A stretch of 5,124 bases of DNA from Methylocystaceae bacterium UBA5192. Its GTDB lineage: Bacteria > Pseudomonadota > Alphaproteobacteria > Rhizobiales > Beijerinckiaceae. The first letter of the stretch is position 1, and each line of letters opens with the position of its first letter. Both the position numbers and the translations under genes were made by a program. The stretch is from contig DHWC01000138.1 of NCBI GenBank assembly GCA_002412985.1, positions 1 to 5,124 of the forward strand. The letters are read 5' to 3'. This document shows positions 1 through 5,124 of the stretch, in pieces. The notes beneath the pieces were generated by a model. The model was given only the letters and a program-made list of their open reading frames with translations. It ran no database searches and was not told the DNA's origin.

Positions 1-35
1 AAATTATTTTTTGATTTTATCAGAAATAGAGGGCT

Positions 36-40
36 GGGGA
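36..40 (+). promoter_or_regulatory. Ribosome binding site deciding the start of the FAD oxidoreductase
   Basis: A GGGGA purine run lies 9 bases before the ATG at 50. The reading frame is open to the left edge of the window, and a TTG at 11 is a possible earlier start, but no purine-rich site precedes that TTG (the sequence there is nearly all A and T). This favours ATG 50. Confidence 0.5.
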
Positions 41-49
41 AGTAACTGT

Positions 50-1447
50 ATGGATATTCAAGGTCTCAAGGCTGCTCTCAGTCATCTTGATATTGAGGAT
101 CATCCTGCTGTCTTAAGGAAGAAGAGCCGAGATTTTTATTGGTTTTCTCCAATCTTAAAGCATGAGCTCGACCAGGTCATAGGCGATTTAATTGTCAGCC
201 CAAAAAACGAAGCCGAGCTAATTGAGACTATTTCTGTCGCCTTTCAGATGGATGTGTCGATAACTCCGCGAGGCGCGGGAACGGGAAATTATGGCCAGGC
301 CATGCCTCTCTCAGGCGGATTGGTCCTTAACCTTTTGGGTCTCAATGAAATCAGCGAGCCTCAGCTGGGGAGCGTTGTTACGGGGGCGGGCGCGACTTTT
401 GTCGAAATTGACGCCCTAACGCGATCCCGCTCAGCTCAGGAATTAAGGATGTTTCCTTCTACCTATCGCACAGCTTCAATCGGTGGGTTTGTTGCGGGGG
501 GATCTGGCGGCATAGGTTCTATACGCTGGGGAGGATTGAGGGATCTTGGAAATATTACGCAGGCGCGAATTGTAACGGTAGAGGCAACGCCACGAATTCT
601 AACACTTGAAGGCGATGATGTATTAAAAATAGCGCACGCCTACGGAACAAATGGCGTTATAACTCAGGTCAAAATGCCGCTTGCGCCAGCCTATACATGG
701 GTTGAGATGATTGTGGCTTACGATCAATTTGATCAAGCCTGCGCCTTTGCCAATGACTTAGGCAATCAGGATGGGATATTGCTCAAGGAGCTGGCTGTTA
801 TGGCTGCTCCCATTGCTCATAGCTATTTTGCCCATCATGCAAAATACGTCCGCCATGACCACGCTACTGTTTTTCTCATGGTTGCAGAGCAGAGTTTAGC
901 TGCCCTTGAAAGTTTTATATCGCGCCGCCTAGGAGAGGTGAGATTCCGATCGGATAGCGTGAGTTTGGATGCGGCGCATGGGTTACCGCCGCTTTTTGAG
1001 TGCACTTGGAACCATACAACGCTGTTTGCGCATCATATAAATCCTAGGCTGACTTACCTTCAAATTCTCTATCCCTTTCCGAAACATCTAGAGACCATCC
1101 TGAGGATAAAAAATCTGTTAGGAAATGAAATAAGCGATCATATAGAATTTGTTCGTTTTGATGGCCATATTGGCTGTATGGGAATTCCACTTGTTGTATT
1201 TACGACAGAAGAACGCATGCAGGAGCTTATTAAAATTTACGAAGATAATGACTGTATCGTCTTTAATCCACATCGCTACACGCTTGAAGAAGGCGGTATG
1301 AAGCGCTCGGATCCAGAGCAGTTGGCCTTTAAACGTGAAAATGATCCAAAAGGCCTATTAAATCCTGGTAAAATGGTTGCTTGGGATAATCCGGATTTTA
1401 ACTTTAACGCTGAGCGAAAATATCTTTTCCCAGGTATAAAGCGCTGA
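50..1447 (+). CDS. FAD-binding oxidoreductase, PCMH/VAO type (glycolate oxidase / D-lactate dehydrogenase superfamily)
   Basis: This is a predicted soluble flavoenzyme of 465 residues; members of the superfamily oxidise 2-hydroxy acids and related alcohols with bound FAD. The FAD-binding half is clear. PRGAGTGNYGQ at residues 73-83 is the pyrophosphate-binding loop that follows the usual 'SPKNEAEL' entry strand, a second glycine-rich stretch SIGGFVAGGSGGIGS spans 143-157, and a 'YGTNGVITQVKMPLAP' segment closes the domain. The C-terminal cap ends in the typical DPKGLLNPGKM (NPGKM at 438-442), as in GlcD-like proteins, so the protein looks full length. No cysteine-rich iron-sulfur domain, signal peptide or membrane segment is visible. 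The substrate cannot be read from the sequence; the cap contains WNHTTLFAHH and FNPHRYTLEEGG, whose histidines could line the active site. ATG 50 was chosen over TTG 11 because of its ribosome site. It is followed by a 103-base gap, so it may be transcribed apart from the next gene. Superfamily is certain, specific function is not. Confidence 0.9.
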   Translation: MDIQGLKAALSHLDIEDHPAVLRKKSRDFYWFSPILKHELDQVIGDLIVSPKNEAELIETISVAFQMDVSITPRGAGTGNYGQAMPLSGGLVLNLLGLNEISEPQLGSVVTGAGATFVEIDALTRSRSAQELRMFPSTYRTASIGGFVAGGSGGIGSIRWGGLRDLGNITQARIVTVEATPRILTLEGDDVLKIAHAYGTNGVITQVKMPLAPAYTWVEMIVAYDQFDQACAFANDLGNQDGILLKELAVMAAPIAHSYFAHHAKYVRHDHATVFLMVAEQSLAALESFISRRLGEVRFRSDSVSLDAAHGLPPLFECTWNHTTLFAHHINPRLTYLQILYPFPKHLETILRIKNLLGNEISDHIEFVRFDGHIGCMGIPLVVFTTEERMQELIKIYEDNDCIVFNPHRYTLEEGGMKRSDPEQLAFKRENDPKGLLNPGKMVAWDNPDFNFNAERKYLFPGIKR

Positions 1448-1483
1448 TTATTTTATTCTCATTCTAATTTTTTTAACCTAACA

Positions 1484-1511
1484 TTGCGTAATAGGTAAAA
1501 TTATTTATCAT
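1484..1511 (+). promoter_or_regulatory. Weak candidate sigma-70 promoter for the amidohydrolase gene
   Basis: In the 103-base AT-rich gap between the first two genes, TTGCGT (1484-1489; 3 of 6 matches to TTGACA) is followed after 16 bases by TATCAT (1506-1511; 5 of 6 matches to TATAAT). This would start transcription about 30 bases before the ATG at 1551. AT-rich DNA gives such matches easily, so this is a candidate only. No operator-like inverted repeat was seen beside it. Confidence 0.25.
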
Positions 1512-1538
1512 ACAGATGTGCTAAATAAGAGATATATT

Positions 1539-1543
1539 GGGAG
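1539..1543 (+). promoter_or_regulatory. Ribosome binding site deciding the start of the amidohydrolase
   Basis: GGGAG lies 7 bases before the ATG at 1551. A GTG at 1518 in the same frame would add 11 residues, but it has no comparable site upstream. The ATG also leaves the twin-arginine motif at a usable distance from the N-terminus. Confidence 0.6.
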
Positions 1544-1550
1544 TTTTTCT

Positions 1551-3332
1551 ATGTGTCGCGCTTGTTTTAGTCCGCTCATTTTACGAGATGAATTTTTTCC
1601 TACCAAAAATACGTTAGCTTTTGGAAGCGAAAGTCTACAACCCTCGCGTCGAAACTTTATGGCGGCCTCAGTGGCGACTGCAGTTGTTACAGGAGGGCGT
1701 ATAGGAACGGCGACAGCAGCTGGTTTGGGCGCAGAGGTTATTTTTATGGGTGGAAAAATTATTCCGTTAGCTGGCGCAGCGACTGTACAGGCTGTTGCGA
1801 TTGGGCAAGGAAAAATTTTAGCCCTGGGGTCTCAAGCCGCTGTAGCGAGCTTTAAAACTAAAGATACTCAGATTGTTAATCTTGATGGGCGCGTGCTTAT
1901 GCCGGGTTTTGTCGATCCGCATAATCACACAGTCTTGGCGGCGCTCATTTTTCAATTGCTCGAGGATGTTGGTTATTTAAAATTTCCTACTCGAGGAAAA
2001 TTACTTGCACAGATGCGCGCCATAGCGACTAGAACGCCTCCCGGGCAGTGGATTAGCTGTTCTAATTTCGACAATCTCCTCCAGGGCGGCGATCTTTCAC
2101 GCGAGGAACTCGATGGGATTTCGACCTCTCATCCCATTTTTGTCTGGTATACCAATGGTCACGACGCCTGTGTGAATAGCCTGGCTTTGAAAATTGCAAA
2201 TATCCCCGAGTCGATTGGCTTGCTCCCGGGAGGAGGGCATTTTGGACGTAATGAAAAGGGTGAACTGAACGGGCTGATTTACGAGGAAGGCGCGATCTTA
2301 AAATTTGCTGGTTTTGTGCTTCCAAAAATTACGCCGCAGCTTGCGACAAAAGCTGTGAGTGATTACTTGCGCTCAGTTGCAGCTACTGGAAACACAACTG
2401 TTCATGAGCCGGGAACTCTGAAATCTGAGTGGATTGAGCCATTTGCAAAGGTCTCTTCACGCTTTGCTTGTCGTACAAGCGCTAGTTTAATGTTTGAGGA
2501 TATGAAAGGATTTGAACTCTATCGACATCTGGGCCTTGGACCAAGAGGCGCGCAGCTTCCGAATTCGCTCTTTTCACTTTATGGGGTCAAAATCGTTGGC
2601 GATGGTTCAAACCAAACTAAAACTGGTGCGCAAACTCAGCCTTATCTTGATAGTTTAGATAAGGGAAAACCAAACTTTGACGCCGCGCAATTGAAGGAGA
2701 TGGTGACACAAGTGAAGGATGCAGGCTTACCTGTGCTCATCCATGCTAATGGTGACCATACAATTGATATTGCATTGGATGCGATTGAGTCTGCTTATAA
2801 TGCTTCGCTCGCCAATGGCGTAAACCGAATTGAACATTGCACGATGGCTCGGCTTGATCAGATTCAGAGAATGAAGAAGCTCAATGTCCAGCCCAGTTTC
2901 TTGATGAACCATATTAGATATTACGGAGCCGCCTATCGTGATGAGATATTTGGGCAAGCGCGCGCCGCCTTTGCGGATCCTGCTGGCGCCTGCGTCAAAG
3001 AAGGTCTGAACTTCACGCTTCATACAGATTCTCCCTGTTCGCCGCCTGGAAGTTTATCTCTTGTGAGCACAGCTCTGACGCGTCGCTGTGTAATCGATCA
3101 CTCGTCTCTGGGTCCAGATCAGGCAATCACGCTCGACCAGGCCTTACGTGCTGTTACGATCGATGCTGCAAAGCAGATCGGACTTGGCGATCGAATAGGT
3201 TCGCTTGAGCCAGGCAAAGAGGCTGATCTCGTTATATTGGAAAGCGATCCCTATAAGATGGCTCCGGCTAAGCTTGATACTATTAAGATTAGTGAGACTT
3301 GGGTCGCTGGAGAGCAAAAATATAGCAGCTAG
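1551..3332 (+). CDS. Tat-exported metal-dependent amidohydrolase, amidohydrolase family 3 (YtcJ-like)
   Basis: A 593-residue predicted hydrolase of the urease/amidohydrolase superfamily, which cleaves amide, C-N or ester bonds using one or two divalent metals in a TIM barrel. Metal-site signatures appear in order: the HxH of FVDPHNHTV (H124, H126), VKIVGDGS with K347 as a possible bridging lysine, IHANGDH (H398), RIEHC (H429), and LHTDSPCSPP with catalytic-type D493. The C-terminal GLGDRIGSLEPGKEADLVIL is the usual return to the small beta domain, so the enzyme looks complete. The N-terminus carries a twin-arginine signal: SRRNFM at 32-37, a weakly hydrophobic alanine/valine stretch at 38-47, and an ATA cleavage-like site at 54-56. 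Export folded to the periplasm is therefore predicted. About 31 residues precede the twin arginines, and they begin with MCRAC, a CxxC pair. The gene ends 34 bases before the transglycosylase, which suggests cotranscription. The family hydrolyses many substrates, including formamides, so the substrate is unknown. Confidence 0.9.
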   Translation: MCRACFSPLILRDEFFPTKNTLAFGSESLQPSRRNFMAASVATAVVTGGRIGTATAAGLGAEVIFMGGKIIPLAGAATVQAVAIGQGKILALGSQAAVASFKTKDTQIVNLDGRVLMPGFVDPHNHTVLAALIFQLLEDVGYLKFPTRGKLLAQMRAIATRTPPGQWISCSNFDNLLQGGDLSREELDGISTSHPIFVWYTNGHDACVNSLALKIANIPESIGLLPGGGHFGRNEKGELNGLIYEEGAILKFAGFVLPKITPQLATKAVSDYLRSVAATGNTTVHEPGTLKSEWIEPFAKVSSRFACRTSASLMFEDMKGFELYRHLGLGPRGAQLPNSLFSLYGVKIVGDGSNQTKTGAQTQPYLDSLDKGKPNFDAAQLKEMVTQVKDAGLPVLIHANGDHTIDIALDAIESAYNASLANGVNRIEHCTMARLDQIQRMKKLNVQPSFLMNHIRYYGAAYRDEIFGQARAAFADPAGACVKEGLNFTLHTDSPCSPPGSLSLVSTALTRRCVIDHSSLGPDQAITLDQALRAVTIDAAKQIGLGDRIGSLEPGKEADLVILESDPYKMAPAKLDTIKISETWVAGEQKYSS

Positions 3333-3355
3333 GCTTCTTTAAGGATTAGGATAAC

Positions 3356-3359
3356 AGGG
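3356..3359 (+). promoter_or_regulatory. Ribosome binding site of the lytic transglycosylase
   Basis: AGGG lies 7 bases before the ATG at 3367, within the 34-base gap after the amidohydrolase stop. The gap has no hairpin-plus-T-run terminator, which supports read-through from the upstream gene. Confidence 0.5.
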
Positions 3360-3366
3360 TAAAGAA

Positions 3367-4848
3367 ATGCGTTTCGCTTCTTTTTTTGCTAAATTCTTTT
3401 ATTTATTCTTTTTTGCCATGTGTATTTTCGTTTCGCCTTCTCTTGCAGCGGATAAAAGCGAAGAAATAATAGAAACATATTTTTCATTGCCGATTTTACA
3501 AAATTGGACTGGCGACTTTGATCAAATTCTTAAAAGACGAACGTTGCGAGTCTTGGTGCCTTTTAGCAAAACATTCTTTTTTATAGACAAGGGGAATGAG
3601 TATGGAATTTCTGCCGAATTAGGTAGAGAGCTTGAAAAATGGATTAATAAAAAACATGAATTTGGTCTTCTTTCTTTCCACGTCATCTTTATACCTAAAC
3701 CTCAAGATCAGCTCATTCCCGCTCTTCTTGCTGGAGAAGGCGATCTGATCGACTTTTGTTTAACTTCTACCGCAGAACGAAGAGAGAAAGTTGATTTTAC
3801 AACCCCATGGATCAAAGATGGTAAGGCTATTTTAGTAGCGGGCTTAAATGCGCCGCAGATTGCTAAGCTTGAAGATTTATCTGGAAAAGAAATTTTTGTT
3901 AGAAAATCTAGTAGCTATCGTTCAGATCTTGATAGAATTAATCAAGAGTTTTCATATAAAAATATTAATCCAATCAAAATTACATTTGTGGATGAGAATA
4001 TTGAAGATGAGGATATTCTAGAAGCTGTTAATGTTGGCATGCTTTCTTATGCAGTTGTACACCGCAGAATTGCTGAAACATGGTCGAGGCTTTTTACAGC
4101 GATACGCGTTCGCAACGATATCGTATTTAACGCTAATGAGCAGGTTGCCTGGGCTATTCGTAAAAATTCACCGCTTCTTATGAAGGAGATTAATGAATTC
4201 ATCGAAGCGCATGGGATTGGCACGAGTTATGGAAATGAAATTTTAAGGCGTTATTTTTCAGAGTCAAAAACAATCAAAAATTCTCTGTCAGAAGGAGAAA
4301 TTGAAAAATTTTCACAGATGGTGGATATTTTTAAAAAATACGGAAATAAGTATAGTTTCGATTATTTAATGGTTGCTGCTCAGGGGTATCAGGAATCTCA
4401 GCTCAATCAAAATAAGAAAAGTCCGCGCGGTGCGGTTGGCGTCATGCAATTGCTTCCAGCAACTGCTGCAGCTAGGCCTATTGAGGTAACGGGCGTTGAT
4501 AAGGATCCTGATGCGAATATAAAAGCTGGCACACTCTACTTACGCTATCTTAGAGATTCTTACGTAAATGATCCTGCAGTTAATGATATCAATCAAATGC
4601 TCATGACTTTAGCAGCATATAATGCTGGTCCAGGAAACTTGAAGGCGTTTAGACAAATTGCCAGAGACCAAGGACTTAATCCAAACATTTGGTTTAACAA
4701 TGTGGAATATGGCGCTGCTCGAAAAGTTGGGCGCGAGACTGTTCAATATGTCAGCAATATTTATAAATATTATCTTGCCTATAAATTGATCACTGAACGC
4801 GAGGCAGAACAAAAGGCGGCGCGAGAGTCTGGGATTAGTAAAAAATAA
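3367..4848 (+). CDS. mltF: MltF-like periplasmic lytic transglycosylase (solute-binding domain plus SLT domain)
   Basis: A 493-residue secreted enzyme predicted to cleave the MurNAc-GlcNAc bond of peptidoglycan, forming 1,6-anhydro-muropeptides. A very phenylalanine-rich Sec signal covers residues 1-28, with a likely cut near SLA-A (25-28). Cys19 is not in a good lipobox, since Met precedes it. Residues about 58-300 form a type-3 solute-binding domain (TLRVLVPFSKTF from 59; GEGDLIDF; ERREKVDFTTPW), the regulatory module of MltF. After a linker, the SLT domain begins near 325: the catalytic Glu is E343 in YQESQL, followed by SPRGAVGVMQLLPATA (GVMQ at 358-361) and AAYNAGPGN (AYNAGP at 417-422). 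A C-terminal YVSNIYKYYLAY segment completes the fold. The solute-binding domain has His232 where an Asp is usual. The N-terminal two-thirds is markedly AT-rich (16 of 60 GC at 3901-3960). It lacks the long C-terminal tail of the E. coli protein. Family assignment is firm; the symbol rests on domain architecture. Confidence 0.9.
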   Translation: MRFASFFAKFFYLFFFAMCIFVSPSLAADKSEEIIETYFSLPILQNWTGDFDQILKRRTLRVLVPFSKTFFFIDKGNEYGISAELGRELEKWINKKHEFGLLSFHVIFIPKPQDQLIPALLAGEGDLIDFCLTSTAERREKVDFTTPWIKDGKAILVAGLNAPQIAKLEDLSGKEIFVRKSSSYRSDLDRINQEFSYKNINPIKITFVDENIEDEDILEAVNVGMLSYAVVHRRIAETWSRLFTAIRVRNDIVFNANEQVAWAIRKNSPLLMKEINEFIEAHGIGTSYGNEILRRYFSESKTIKNSLSEGEIEKFSQMVDIFKKYGNKYSFDYLMVAAQGYQESQLNQNKKSPRGAVGVMQLLPATAAARPIEVTGVDKDPDANIKAGTLYLRYLRDSYVNDPAVNDINQMLMTLAAYNAGPGNLKAFRQIARDQGLNPNIWFNNVEYGAARKVGRETVQYVSNIYKYYLAYKLITEREAEQKAARESGISKK

Positions 4849-4923
4849 CTTATGTTTCTGCAAAATTTGATACTATTTTTCTCAAGAATACATTCGATGA
4901 ACGACGTTATTGTTTCCTCATAA

Positions 4924-5094
4924 CGAGGCCTTGCTCTGTTTCTTATTAACTCCAAGAGCTTTGTCATTGCAGATTTGGGGGGGGCTACTGATATCGCCCT
5001 GGGTGAGAGCATCGTGTCGACGCGGACTGAAAGCCAATATTGGGGTGTGTATGTTTACAGCGCGCCAGCATATGTGCGCGTTAAAAAAGTTTGA
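4924..5094 (+). pseudogene. Protein-like 56-codon frame without a normal start; possible gene remnant or unusual small exported protein
   Basis: From the codon after a TAA at 4921-4923, the frame runs open to a TGA at 5092-5094. It contains a hydrophobic run (GLALFLI), a FVIA-DLGG segment resembling a signal cleavage region, and then a balanced sequence including STRTESQYWGVYVYSAPAYV. There is no ATG, GTG or TTG in a position to start it; a CTG at 4936 sits 7 bases after ACGAGG, which would be an exceptional start. The same frame upstream of the TAA is open from ATG 4852 (23 codons, MFLQNLILFFSR...), also in phase with the transglycosylase. One stop-codon change or a compensated shift could have broken a roughly 80-codon gene. 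An 8-G run at 4977-4984 is a likely slippage site. GC here (34 of 60 at 4981-5040) is well above that of the preceding gene. I recognise no family. It could equally be a chance open frame. Confidence 0.3.
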
Positions 5095-5124
5095 AACAAA
5101 AATATTGCCGTAAGTCATTGAAAA

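Noticed and set aside
11..49. TTG start at 11 giving a 13-residue longer FAD oxidoreductase.
   Set aside because: No ribosome site precedes it, while ATG 50 has GGGGA at a reasonable distance. The added residues contain no family motif.
2062..2325. Open frame on the - strand inside the amidohydrolase gene.
   Set aside because: It lies fully inside a well-supported gene with all family motifs, and its translation is rich in Arg and Ser with no recognisable domain.
3346..3363. A 15-of-18 match to the I-SceI homing endonuclease site (GGATAACAGGGTAA is a continuous 14-base match) just before the transglycosylase start.
   Set aside because: It overlaps the ribosome binding site of an ordinary gene, no intron or homing gene is nearby, and the true site lies in rRNA. 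Coincidence is the simplest reading.
5034..5043. A perfect 10-base palindrome CCAATATTGG, considered as an operator.
   Set aside because: It occurs once, inside a possible coding frame and away from any promoter, and a palindrome of this size is not rare enough to support a call.
5059..5082. An AGCGCGC...GCGCGTT hairpin with a 10-base loop near the right end, considered as a terminator.
   Set aside because: On the + strand it is followed by a run of A, not T, and on the - strand nothing T-rich follows it. The stem is also short, with one G-T pair, so it does not fit an intrinsic terminator.
4918..5118. Open frame on the - strand over the 3' tail (66 codons from an ATG at 5118).
   Set aside because: There is no ribosome site before the ATG, the translation has no recognisable features, and the + strand frame of the same stretch looks more protein-like.

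Overview
The window carries three complete protein-coding genes, all on the + strand, followed by about 276 bases with no clearly intact gene. A Tat-exported metal-dependent amidohydrolase and an MltF-type periplasmic lytic transglycosylase point to a Gram-negative bacterium, most likely a member of the Pseudomonadota. Base composition is moderate to AT-rich: the 60-base lines I counted range from 16/60 to 34/60 GC. I cannot name a genus from the sequence alone.

Layout. Positions 50-1447 encode a cytosolic-looking FAD-binding (PCMH/VAO-type) oxidoreductase of the glycolate oxidase / D-lactate dehydrogenase superfamily. A 103-base AT-rich gap follows, with a weak promoter candidate. Positions 1551-3332 encode a YtcJ-like amidohydrolase with a twin-arginine signal and an unusual cysteine-containing N-terminal extension. 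After a 34-base gap, positions 3367-4848 encode a secreted MltF-like protein: a type-3 solute-binding domain fused to a lytic transglycosylase (SLT) domain. The tail, 4849-5124, holds a protein-like reading frame of 56 codons with no normal start. It lies in the same phase as the transglycosylase and is separated from a short upstream frame by a single TAA, so it may be a gene remnant or an unusual small gene.

How the genes relate. The 34-base spacing makes cotranscription of the amidohydrolase and the transglycosylase plausible. The FAD enzyme could be read with them or separately. Both downstream products are predicted to act outside the cytoplasm, one exported folded by Tat and the other through Sec. 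A shared role in hydrolysing cell-wall or amide compounds is possible but is inference only. I found no RNA gene, insertion sequence, CRISPR array or convincing terminator. Most of the window is ordinary housekeeping or metabolic sequence. The points most worth a second look are the interrupted 3' reading frame, the changed ligand-site residue in the solute-binding domain, and the cysteine-bearing Tat leader.
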